A stretch of DNA of 64,000 nucleotides from Viola odorata (Eukaryota; Streptophyta; Magnoliopsida; Malpighiales; Violaceae). The notes under the pieces are model-generated. The model was not told the DNA's origin. It made no database searches and worked only from the letters and a program-made list of their open reading frames with translations. The position numbers were made by a program, and so were the translations under genes. The stretch is from positions 8,496,501-8,560,500 of the forward strand of contig OY829539.1 of assembly GCA_963691705.1 (NCBI GenBank), given 5' to 3'. Shown in pieces: positions 1 through 10,317 of this stretch; the stretch's first letter is position 1; each line of letters starts with the position of its first letter.

Positions 1-543
1 AATTTCTCCATGTACTAATGTACTCGGATTGATATGCAAACTCTATTTTTGTGCTGTGTTATCTGCATTTTGAGTGACTAAACATATAGCCTTGTTTGCG
101 AGCGAGTGAGTAAACACATATCTGGTGAGGGCTGCTCGTGACTAGGCCTGATGTGGAAAAGTTCTACCTTTGGGGTCGGTATCCCAATGCTTTAATGCAG
201 GTGTGCATCTAGGCAGGAAGCGCCTTATCGAGACCTTGATAATTAACGGGTTTGATCATTCCAGTGCTCTGGTTGTTTGTGTTCATGTTTTGGGACAGTT
301 TTTAATTTTGTGAATGCTCAAGGGCGAGCATTGGGCAGTGTGGGGATATTTGATTACATGTATTTTATGCATGTTTTTCCTTCCATTCTTACCTCGATTT
401 AGGCCTTGATACTACTAATTCGCTCCTGTTTCCATCTTTATCGCAGATCAAGGCCAAGAAGGAGAAATGTGCGAAAAGACATACTTTCTGGGCAATTTCA
501 GAAGAGGTTAAGCTTCAAGACTAGCGTCGAGACCATAGACACC
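1..543. repeat. M1, type A with private variants
   Basis: A type A monomer with two changes not seen elsewhere: C269 (CTCTGG instead of CTTTGG) and G507 (GAGGTTA instead of GAGTTTA). Being the leftmost copy it may belong to a neighbouring sub-family lying outside the window. Confidence 0.85.
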
Positions 544-2172
544 AATTTCTCCATGTACTAATGTACTCGGATTGATATGCAAACTCTATTTTTGTGCTGT
601 GTTATCTGCATTTTGAGTGACTAAACATATAGCCTTGTTTGCGAGCGAGTGAGTAAACACATATCTGGTGAGGGCTGCTCGTGACTAGGCCTGATGTGGA
701 AAAGTTCTACCTTTGGGGTCGGTATCCCAATGCTTTAATGCAGGTGTGCATCTAGGCAGGAAGCGCCTTATCGAGACCTGGACAATTGACGGGTTTGATC
801 ATTCCAGTGCTTTGGTTGTTTGTGTTCATGTTTTGGTACTGTTTTTAATTTTGTGAATGCTCAAGGGCGACCATTGGGCAGTGTGGGGATATTTGATTAC
901 ATGTATTTTATGAATGTTTTTCCTTCCATTCTTACCTCGATTTAGGCCTTGATACTACTAATTCGCTCGTGTTTCCATCTTTATCGCAGATCAAGGCCAA
1001 GAAGCAGAAATGTGCTAAAAGACATACTTTCTGGGAAATTTCAGAAGAGTTTAAGCTTCAAGACTAGCGTCGAGACCATAGACACCAATTTCTCCATGTA
1101 CTAATGTACTCGGATTGATATGCAAACTCTATTTTTGTGCTGTGTTATCTGCATTTTGAGTGACTAAACATATAGCCTTGTTTGCGAGCGAGTGAGTAAA
1201 CACATATCTGGTGAGGGTTGCTCGTGACTAGGCCTGATATGGAAAAGTTCTACCTTTGGGGTCGGTATCCCAATGCTTTAATGCAGGTGTGCATCTAGGC
1301 AGGAAGCGCCTTATCGAGACCTGGACAATTGACGGGTTTGATCATTCCAGTGCTTTGGTTGTTTGTGTTCATGTTTTGGTACTGTTTTTAATTTTGTGAA
1401 TGCTCAAGGGCGACCATTGGGCAGTGTAGGGATATTTGATTACATGTATTTTATGCATGTTTTTCCTTCCATTCTTACCTCGATTTAGGCCTTGATACTA
1501 CTAATTCGCTCGTGTTTCCATCTTTATCGCAGATCAAGGCCAAGAAGCAGAAATGTGCTAAAAGACATACTTTCTGAGCAATTTCAGAAGAGTTTAAGCT
1601 TCAAGACTAGCGTCGAGACCATAGACACCAATTTCTCCATGTACTAATGTACTCGGATTGATATGCAAACTCTATTTTTGTGCTGTGTTATCTGCATTTT
1701 GAGTGACTAAACATATAGCCTTGTTTGCGAGCGAGTGAGTAAACACATATCTGGTGAGGGCTGCTCGTGACTAGGCCTGATATGGAAAAGTTCTACCTTT
1801 GGGGTCGGTATCCCAATGCTTTAATGCAGGTGTGCATCTAGGCAGGAAGCGCCTTATCGAGACCTGCACAATTGACGGGTTTGATCATTCCAGTGCTTTG
1901 GTTGTTTGTGTTCATGTTTTGGTACTGTTTTTAATTTTGTGAATGCTCAAGGGCGACCATTGGGCAGTGTGGGGATATTTGATTACATGTATTTTATGCA
2001 TGTTTTTCCTTCCATTCTTACCTCGATTTAGGCCTTGATACTACTAATTCGCTCGTGTTTCCATCTTTATCGCAGATCAAGGCCAAGAAGCAGAAATGTG
2101 CTAAAAGACATACTTTCTGGGCAATTTCAGAAGAGTTTAAGCTTCAAGACTAGCGTCGAGACCATAGACACC

Positions 2173-2715
2173 AATTTCTCCATGTACTAATGTACTCGGA
2201 TTGATATGCAAACTCTATTTTTGTGCTGTGTTATCTGCATTTTGAGTGACTAAACATATAGCCTTGTTTGCGAGCGAGTGAGTAAACACATATCTGGTGA
2301 GGGCTGCTCGTGACTAGGCCTGATGTGGAAAAGTTCTACCTTTGGGGTCGGTATCCCAATGCTTTAATGCAGGTGTGCATCTAGGCAGGAAGCGCCTTAT
2401 CGAGACCTTGATAATTAACGGGTTTGATCATTCCAGTGCTTTGGTTGTTTGTGTTCATGTTTTGGGACAGTTTTTAATTTTGTGAATGCTCAAGGGCGAG
2501 CATTGGGCAGTGTGGGGATATTTGATTACATGTATTTTATACATGTTTTTCCTTCCATTCTTACCTCGATTTAGGCCTTGATACTACTAATTCGCTCGTG
2601 TTTCCATCTTTATCGCAGATCAAGGCCAAGAAGCAGAAATGTGCTAAAAGACATACTTTCTGGGCAATTTCAGAAGAGTTTAAGCTTCAAGACTAGCGTC
2701 GAGACCATAGACACC
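2173..2715. repeat. M5, A/D hybrid monomer
   Basis: Type A at G153, p237-245, p294-297 and G328; D/G-like at G426, C462 and T473. The switch falls between p329 and p425. It sits directly before another A, which is where a D monomer normally sits. This is what an in-register crossover between A and D of an A-B-C-D module would leave after deleting three monomer lengths. The private A369 arose near or after the event. Confidence 0.75.
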
Positions 2716-2725
2716 AATTTCTCCA

Positions 2726-2739
2726 TGTACTAATGTACT
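2726..2739. repeat. TGTACT direct repeat (p11-24)
   Basis: TGTACT-AA-TGTACT: two exact hexamers separated by two bases, each holding the GTAC palindrome. The centre also reads TACTAAT (p13-19), a second copy of the branch-point-like heptamer seen at p413-419. It is unaltered in all monomers except M104, where T13 becomes A (about 55940). It could be a binding site for a satellite-associated protein; there is no direct evidence. Confidence 0.5.
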
Positions 2740-2812
2740 CGGATTGATATGCAAACTCTATTTTTGTGCTGTGTTATCTGCATTTTGAGTGACTAAACAT
2801 ATAGCCTTGTTT

Positions 2813-2828
2813 GCGAGCGAGTGAGTAA
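2813..2828. repeat. Tetranucleotide quasi-repeat GCGA-GCGA-GTGA-GTAA (p98-113)
   Basis: Four degenerate tetramers in a row, flanked by TGTTT (p93-97) and AAACA (p112-116), which are complementary and could form a weak 5-bp hairpin. The block carries the donor-like GTGAGT. I found no length change of this block in any monomer, so it does not behave as an unstable microsatellite. Confidence 0.45.
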
Positions 2829-2860
2829 ACACATATCTGGTGAGGGCTGCTCGTGACTAG
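2821..2860 (+). other. Short intron-like segment with strong donor motif (p106-145)
   Basis: It begins GTGAGT, a perfect donor consensus after GCGA, and ends CTAG. At 40 nt it would be a very short intron, and the only branch-like motif (GTGAC) lies too close to the 3' end to be convincing. Its removal fuses two otherwise out-of-phase coding-like stretches in frame, creating a Glu codon across the junction. A second donor-like GGTGAGG lies inside it at p124-130, and one of its two leading Gs is lost in M70. T132, the mark of types C and C2, also falls here. Confidence 0.25.
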
Positions 2861-3116
2861 GCCTGATGTGGAAAAGTTCTACCTTTGGGGTCGGTATCCC
2901 AATGCTTTAATGCAGGTGTGCATCTAGGCAGGAAGCGCCTTATCGAGACCTTGATAATTAACGGGTTTGATCATTCCAGTGCTTTGGTTGTTTGTGTTCA
3001 TGTTTTGGGACAGTTTTTAATTTTGTGAATGCTCAAGGGCGAGCATTGGGCAGTGTGGGGATATTTGATTACATGTATTTTATGCATGTTTTTCCTTCCA
3101 TTCTTACCTCGATTTA

Positions 3117-3170
3117 GGCCTTGATACTACTAATTCGCTCCTGTTTCCATCTTTATCGCAGATCAAGGCC
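3117..3170. repeat. 9-bp perfect inverted repeat GGCCTTGAT/ATCAAGGCC (p402-455)
   Basis: The arms at p402-410 and p447-455 are exactly complementary and enclose a 36-nt loop. The loop holds the TACTAAT motif and the CAG acceptor-like site, so in RNA the stem would fold over the presumed splice region. The stem recurs in every monomer; the only arm change I noted is T454 in M72 and M74, where a G-C pair becomes G-T (a wobble in RNA). It could be a cruciform or protein-binding dyad in DNA, or a chance feature fixed by homogenisation. Confidence 0.6.
3128..3161 (+). promoter_or_regulatory. Branch-point and acceptor-like motif of the satellite unit (p413-446)
   Basis: TACTAAT at p413-419 is followed by a pyrimidine-rich run (TTTCCATCTTTATCG) and CAG at p444-446. 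The branch adenosine at p418 lies 28 nt from the end of the CAG, a normal spacing for a spliceosomal 3' splice site. I saw the motif unaltered in every monomer; the variants at p422 (M78) and p426 fall between the two elements. The sequence just after the CAG is the coding-like third stretch. If the array is transcribed on this strand, this is the best candidate acceptor in the unit. Whether it is used cannot be told from sequence. Confidence 0.4.
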
Positions 3171-4887
3171 AAGAAGGAGAAATGTGCGAAAAGACATACT
3201 TTCTGGGCAATTTCAGAAGAGTTTAAGCTTCAAGACTAGCGTCGAGACCATAGACACCAATTTCTCCATGTACTAATGTACTCGGATTGATATGCAAACT
3301 CTATTTTTGTGCTGTGTTATCTGCATTTTGAGTGACTAAACATATAGCCTTGTTTGCGAGCGAGTGAGTAAACACATATCTGGTGAGGGCTGCTCGTGAC
3401 TAGGCCTGATGTGGAAAAGTTCTACCTTTGGGGTCGGTATCCCAATGCTTTAATGCAGGTGTGCATCTAGGCAGGAAGCGCCTTATCGAGACCTGGACAA
3501 TTGACGGGTTTGATCATTCCAGTGCTTTGGTTGTTTGTGTTCATGTTTTGGTACTGTTTTTAATTTTGTGAATGCTCAAGGGCGACCATTGGGCAGTGTG
3601 GGGATATTTGATTACATGTATTTTATGAATGTTTTTCCTTCCATTCTTACCTCGATTTAGGCCTTGATACTACTAATTCGCTCGTGTTTCCATCTTTATC
3701 GCAGATCAAGGCCAAGAAGCAGAAATGTGCTAAAAGACATACTTTCTGGGAAATTTCAGAAGAGTTTAAGCTTCAAGACTAGCGTCGAGACCATAGACAC
3801 CAATTTCTCCATGTACTAATGTACTCGGATTGATATGCAAACTCTATTTTTGTGCTGTGTTATCTGCATTTTGAGTGACTAAACATATAGCCTTGTTTGC
3901 GAGCGAGTGAGTAAACACATATCTGGTGAGGGTTGCTCGTGACTAGGCCTGATATGGAAAAGTTCTACCTTTGGGGTCGGTATCCCAATGCTTTAATGCA
4001 GGTGTGCATCTAGGCAGGAAGCGCCTTATCGAGACCTGGACAATTGACGGGTTTGATCATTCCAGTGCTTTGGTTGTTTGTGTTCATGTTTTGGTACTGT
4101 TTTTAATTTTGTGAATGCTCAAGGGCGACCATTGGGCAGTGTAGGGATATTTGATTACATGTATTTTATGCATGTTTTTCCTTCCATTCTTACCTCGATT
4201 TAGGCCTTGATACTACTAATTCGCTCGTGTTTCCATCTTTATCGCAGATCAAGGCCAAGAAGCAGAAATGTGCTAAAAGACATACTTTCTGAGCAATTTC
4301 AGAAGAGTTTAAGCTTCAAGACTAGCGTCGAGACCATAGACACCAATTTCTCCATGTACTAATGTACTCGGATTGATATGCAAACTCTATTTTTGTGCTG
4401 TGTTATCTGCATTTTGAGTGACTAAACATATAGCCTTGTTTGCGAGCGAGTGAGTAAACACATATCTGGTGAGGGCTGCTCGTGACTAGGCCTGATATGG
4501 AAAAGTTCTACCTTTGGGGTCGGTATCCCAATGCTTTAATGCAGGTGTGCATCTAGGCAGGAAGCGCCTTATCGAGACCTGCACAATTGACGGGTTTGAT
4601 CATTCCAGTGCTTTGGTTGTTTGTGTTCATGTTTTGGTACTGTTTTTAATTTTGTGAATGCTCAAGGGCGACCATTGGGCAGTGTGGGGATATTTGATTA
4701 CATGTATTTTATGCATGTTTTTCCTTCCATTCTTACCTCGATTTAGGCCTTGATACTACTAATTCGCTCGTGTTTCCATCTTTATCGCAGATCAAGGCCA
4801 AGAAGCAGAAATGTGCTAAAAGACATACTTTCTGGGCAATTTCAGAAGAGTTTAAGCTTCAAGACTAGCGTCGAGACCATAGACACC

Positions 4888-7800
4888 AATTTCTCCATGT
4901 ACTAATGTACTCGGATTGATATGCAAACTCTATTTTTGTGCCGTGTTATCTGCATTTTGAGTGACTAAACATATAGCCTTGTTTGCGAGCGAGTGAGTAA
5001 ACACATATCTGGTGAGGGCTGCTCGTGACTAGGCCTGATGTGGAAAAGTTCTACCTTTGGGGTCGGTATCCCAATGCTTTAATGCAGGTGTGCATCTAGG
5101 CAGGAAGCGCCTTATCGAGACCTTGATAATTAACGGGTTTGATCATTCCAGTGCTTTGGTTGTTTGTGTTCATGTTTTGGGACAGTTTTTAATTTTGTGA
5201 ATGCTCAAGGGCGAGCATTGGGCAGTGTGGGGATATTTGATTACATGTATTTTATGCATGTTTTTCCTTCCATTCTTACCTCGATTTAGGCCTTGATACT
5301 ACTAATTCGCTCCTGTTTCCATCTTTATCGCAGATCAAGGCCAAGAAGGAGAAATGTGCGAAAAGACATACTTTCTGGGCAATTTCAGAAGAGTTTAAGC
5401 TTCAAGACTAGCGTCGAGACCATAGACACCAATTTCTCCATGTACTAATGTACTCGGATTGATATGCAAACTCTATTTTTGTGCTGTGTTATCTGCATTT
5501 TGAGTGACTAAACATATAGCCTTGTTTGCGAGCGAGTGAGTAAACACATATCTGGTGAGGGCTGCTCGTGACTAGGCCTGATATGGAAAAGTTCTACCTT
5601 TGGGGTCGGTATCCCAATGCTTTAATGCAGGTGTGCATCTAGGCAGGAAGCGCCTTATCGAGACCTGGACAATTGACGGGTTTGATCATTCCAGTGCTTT
5701 GGTTGTTTGTGTTCATGTTTTGGTACTGTTTTTAATTTTGTGAATGCTCAAGGGCGACCATTGGGCAGTGTGGGGATATTTGATTACATGTATTTTATGC
5801 ATGTTTTTCCTTCCATTCTTACCTCGATTTAGGCCTTGATACTACTAATTCGCTCGTGTTTCCATCTTTATCGCAGATCAAGGCCAAGAAGCAGAAATGT
5901 GCTAAAAGACATACTTTCTGAGCAATTTCAGAAGAGTTTAAGCTTCAAGACTAGCGTCGAGACCATAGACACCAATTTCTCCATGTACTAATGTACTCGG
6001 ATTGATATGCAAACTCTATTTTTGTGCTGTGTTATCTGCATTTTGAGTGACTAAACATATAGCCTTGTTTGCGAGCGAGTGAGTAAACACATATCTGGTG
6101 AGGGCTGCTCGTGACTAGGCCTGATATGGAAAAGTTCTACCTTTGGGGTCGGTATCCCAATGCTTTAATGCAGGTGTGCATCTAGGCAGGAAGCGCCTTA
6201 TCGAGACCTGGACAATTGACGGGTTTGATCATTCCAGTGCTTTGGTTGTTTGTGTTCATGTTTTGGTACTGTTTTTAATTTTGTGAATGCTCAAGGGCGA
6301 CCATTGGGCAGTGTGGGGATATTTGATTACATGTATTTTATGCATGTTTTTCCTTCCATTCTTACCTCGATTTAGGCCTTGATACTACTAATTCGCTCCT
6401 GTTTCCATCTTTATCGCAGATCAAGGCCAAGAAGGAGAAATGTGCGAAAAGACATACTTTCTGGGCAATTTCAGAAGAGTTTAAGCTTCAAGACTAGCGT
6501 CGAGACCATAGACACCAATTTCTCCATGTACTAATGTACTCGGATTGATATGCAAACTCTATTTTTGTGCTGTGTTATCTGCATTTTGAGTGACTAAACA
6601 TATAGCCTTGTTTGCGAGCGAGTGAGTAAACACATATCTGGTGAGGGCTGCTCGTGACTAGGCCTGATGTGGAAAAGTTCTACCTTTGGGGTCGGTATCC
6701 CAATGCTTTAATGCAGGTGTGCATCTAGGCAGGAAGCGCCTTATCGAGACCTTGATAATTAACGGGTTTGATCATTCCAGTGCTTTGGTTGTTTGTGTTC
6801 ATGTTTTGGGACAGTTTTTAATTTTGTGAATGCTCAAGGGCGAGCATTGGGCAGTGTGGGGATATTTGATTACATGTATTTTATGCATGTTTTTCCTTCC
6901 ATTCTTACCTCGATTTAGGCCTTGATACTACTAATTCGCTCCTGTTTCCATCTTTATCGCAGATCAAGGCCAAGAAGGAGAAATGTGCGAAAAGACATAC
7001 TTTCTGGGCAATTTCAGAAGAGTTTAAGCTTCAAGACTAGCGTCGAGACCATAGACACCAATTTCTCCATGTACTAATGTACTCGGATTGATATGCAAAC
7101 TCTATTTTTGTGCTGTGTTATCTGCATTTTGAGTGACTAAACATATAGCCTTGTTTGCGAGCGAGTGAGTAAACACATATCTGGTGAGGGCTGCTCGTGA
7201 CTAGGCCTGATATGGAAAAGTTCTACCTTTGGGGTCGGTATCCCAATGCTTTAATGCAGGTGTGCATCTAGGCAGGAAGCGCCTTATCGAGACCTGGACA
7301 ATTGACGGGTTTGATCATTCCAGTGCTTTGGTTGTTTGTGTTCATGTTTTGGTACTGTTTTTAATTTTGTGAATGCTCAAGGGCGACCATTGGGCAGTGT
7401 GGGGATATTTGATTACATGTATTTTATGCATGTTTTTCCTTCCATTCTTACCTCGATTTAGGCCTTGATACTACTAATTCGCTCGTGTTTCCATCTTTAT
7501 CGCAGATCAAGGCCAAGAAGCAGAAATGTGCTAAAAGACATACTTTCTGAGCAATTTCAGAAGAGTTTAAGCTTCAAGACTAGCGTCGAGACCATAGACA
7601 CCAATTTCTCCATGTACTAATGTACTCGGATTGATATGCAAACTCTATTTTTGTGCTGTGTTATCTGCATTTTGAGTGACTAAACATATAGCCTTGTTTG
7701 CGAGCGAGTGAGTAAACACATATCTGGTGAGGGCTGCTCGTGACTAGGCCTGATATGGAAAAGTTCTACCTTTGGGGTCGGTATCCCAATGCTTTAATGC

Positions 7801-10317
7801 AGGTGTGCATCTAGGCAGGAAGCGCCTTATCGAGACCTGGACAATTGACGGGTTTGATCATTCCAGTGCTTTGGTTGTTTGTGTTCATGTTTTGGTACTG
7901 TTTTTAATTTTGTGAATGCTCAAGGGCGACCATTGGGCAGTGTGGGGATATTTGATTACATGTATTTTATGCATGTTTTTCCTTCCATTCTTACCTCGAT
8001 TTAGGCCTTGATACTACTAATTCGCTCCTGTTTCCATCTTTATCGCAGATCAAGGCCAAGAAGGAGAAATGTGCGAAAAGACATACTTTCTGGGCAATTT
8101 CAGAAGAGTTTAAGCTTCAAGACTAGCGTCGAGACCATAGACACCAATTTCTCCATGTACTAATGTACTCGGATTGATATGCAAACTCTATTTTTGTGCT
8201 GTGTTATCTGCATTTTGAGTGACTAAACATATAGCCTTGTTTGCGAGCGAGTGAGTAAACACATATCTGGTGAGGGCTGCTCGTGACTAGGCCTGATATG
8301 GAAAAGTTCTACCTTTGGGGTCGGTATCCCAATGCTTTAATGCAGGTGTGCATCTAGGCAGGAAGCGCCTTATCGAGACCTGGACAATTGACGGGTTTGA
8401 TCATTCCAGTGCTTTGGTTGTTTGTGTTCATGTTTTGGTACTGTTTTTAATTTTGTGAATGCTCAAGGGCGACCATTGGGCAGTGTGGGGATATTTGATT
8501 ACATGTATTTTATGCATGTTTTTCCTTCCATTCTTACCTCGATTTAGGCCTTGATACTACTAATTCGCTCGTGTTTCCATCTTTATCGCAGATCAAGGCC
8601 AAGAAGCAGAAATGTGCTAAAAGACATACTTTCTGAGCAATTTCAGAAGAGTTTAAGCTTCAAGACTAGCGTCGAGACCATAGACACCAATTTCTCCATG
8701 TACTAATGTACTCGGATTGATATGCAAACTCTATTTTTGTGCTGTGTTATCTGCATTTTGAGTGACTAAACATATAGCCTTGTTTGCGAGCGAGTGAGTA
8801 AACACATATCTGGTGAGGGCTGCTCGTGACTAGGCCTGATGTGGAAAAGTTCTACCTTTGGGGTCGGTATCCCAATGCTTTAATGCAGGTGTGCATCTAG
8901 GCAGGAAGCGCCTTATCGAGACCTTGATAATTAACGGGTTTGATCATTCCAGTGCTTTGGTTGTTTGTGTTCATGTTTTGGGACAGTTTTTAATTTTGTG
9001 AATGCTCAAGGGCGAGCATTGGGCAGTGTGGGGATATTTGATTACATGTATTTTATGCATGTTTTTCCTTCCATTCTTACCTCGATTTAGGCCTTGATAC
9101 TACTAATTCGCTCCTGTTTCCATCTTTATCGCAGATCAAGGCCAAGAAGGAGAAATGTGCGAAAAGACATACTTTCTGGGCAATTTCAGAAGAGTTTAAG
9201 CTTCAAGACTAGCGTCGAGACCATAGACACCAATTTCTCCATGTACTAATGTACTCGGATTGATATGCAAACTCTATTTTTGTGCTGTGTTATCTGCATT
9301 TTGAGTGACTCAACATATAGCCTTGTTTGCGAGCGAGTGAGTAAACACATATCTGGTGAGGGCTGCTCGTGACTAGGCCTGATATGGAAAAGTTCTACCT
9401 TTGGGGTCGGTATCCCAATGCTTTAATGCAGGTGTGCATCTAGGCAGGAAGCGCCTTATCGAGACCTGGACAATTGACGGGTTTGATCATTCCAGTGCTT
9501 TGGTTGTTTGTGTTCATGTTTTGGTACTGTTTTTAATTTTGTGAATGCTCAAGGGCGACCATTGGGCAGTGTGGGGATATTTGATTACATGTATTTTATG
9601 CATGTTTTTCCTTCCATTCTTACCTCGATTTAGGCCTTGATACTACTAATTCGCTCGTGTTTCCATCTTTATCGCAGATCAAGGCCAAGAAGCAGAAATG
9701 TGCTAAAAGACATACTTTCTGAGCAATTTCAGAAGAGTTTAAGCTTCAAGACTAGCGTCGAGACCATAGACACCAATTTCTCCATGTACTAATGTACTCG
9801 GATTGATATGCAAACTCTATTTTTGTGCTGTGTTATCTGCATTTTGAGTGACTAAACATATAGCCTTGTTTGCGAGCGAGTGAGTAAACACATATCTGGT
9901 GAGGGCTGCTCGTGACTAGGCCTGATATGGAAAAGTTCTACCTTTGGGGTCGGTATCCCAATGCTTTAATGCAGGTGTGCATCTAGGCAGGAAGCGCCTT
10001 ATCGAGACCTGGACAATTGACGGGTTTGATCATTCCAGTGCTTTGGTTGTTTGTGTTCATGTTTTGGTACTGTTTTTAATTTTGTGAATGCTCAAGGGCG
10101 ACCATTGGGCAGTGTGGGGATATTTGATTACATGTATTTTATGCATGTTTTTCCTTCCATTCTTACCTCGATTTAGGCCTTGATACTACTAATTCGCTCG
10201 TGTTTCCATCTTTATCGCAGATCAAGGCCAAGAAGCAGAAATGTGCTAAAAGACATACTTTCTGGGCAATTTCAGAAGAGTTTAAGCTTCAAGACTAGCG
10301 TCGAGACCATAGACACC
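4888..10317. repeat. Irregular A-E-F and A-E-G units, M10-M19
   Basis: Order: A E F | A E F E | A E* G (M10-12, M13-16, M17-19). M10 has private C55 (GTGCCGTG). E carries the TGA of type C (A491) but lacks T132 and A342. F is G-like to p328 and A-like from p426. M18 (9232) is the first monomer with C80 (GACTCAAC). This zone looks like an early or degraded stage of the pentamer array to its right. Confidence 0.85.

Larger units (their letters stand above)
2789..3239 (+). pseudogene. Decayed three-exon gene fragment inside the monomer (type example)
   Basis: Three stretches of the unit join in one reading frame if two GT-AG introns are removed. They are p74-105 (32 nt, reading TKHIALFASE after the first codon), p146-200 (55 nt, containing PDVEKFYLWGRYPNALMQ) and p447-524 (78 nt, starting IKAKK and ending FKLQD then TAG), about 54 residues in all. 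The intervening introns would be p106-145 (GTGAGT to TAG, 40 nt) and p201-446 (GTGTGC to CAG, 246 nt, with TACTAAT 27-33 nt before the acceptor). The residue mix (W, Y, F, charged) looks protein-like rather than random, but I do not recognise the family. There is no start codon; exon 1 would need an upstream acceptor (TTTTGAG, p68-74). It is broken in many copies: a TGA at p489-491 occurs in 24 of 118 monomers and a TAG at p456 in M24 and M29. It is present in every monomer at 543-bp spacing and annotated once here. The gene origin is inference. Confidence 0.35.
2716..3258. repeat. Reference monomer, type A (M6)
   Basis: This copy serves as a type example because it carries no private variant I could find. 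Landmarks in monomer positions: a TGTACT direct repeat at p11-24; a tetranucleotide quasi-repeat at p98-113 ending in a GTGAGT donor-like site; a coding-like stretch at p146-200; a TGATCA palindrome at p253-258; an ACATG/CATGT dyad at p356-374; a 9-bp inverted repeat at p402-410 and p447-455; a TACTAAT motif at p413-419; and a second coding-like stretch at p447-524. All six frames contain stops. The longest forward open stretch is about 56 codons (p354-521) and has no in-frame ATG; the longest reverse stretch is about 43 codons. The length, 543, equals 3 x 181, which is close to three nucleosome repeats, but I saw no internal 181-bp periodicity. Confidence 0.95.
1..4887. repeat. A-B-C-D modules, M1-M9
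   Basis: Order: A B C D, hybrid, A B C D. M2-M4 and M7-M9 match at every diagnostic site, 2715 bp apart. B is marked by A370 and A493, C by T132, A342 and A491, D by C238. The extra monomer M5 (2173-2715) has an A front (T237 block, GGGACAG, G328) and a D/G-like tail (G426, C462, T473) plus private A369. It reads as a fusion product in which B and C were lost. The same module recurs at 10318, 30409 and 40182. Confidence 0.9.

Noticed and set aside
354..524. Open reading frame of about 56 codons in each monomer
   Set aside because: No in-frame ATG, it spans the presumed intron end, and 24 monomers carry a TGA in it. Not called as CDS; only the 3' part is discussed as a decayed exon.
2825..2831. 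GTAAACA (p110-116), a forkhead-type binding motif
   Set aside because: A seven-base match is expected by chance and nothing else supports a binding role.
2716..3258. CENP-B box (TTCG....A..CGGG)
   Set aside because: CGGG occurs once per unit (p247-250) but lacks TTCG at the required distance; TTCG at p420-422 lacks CGGG downstream.
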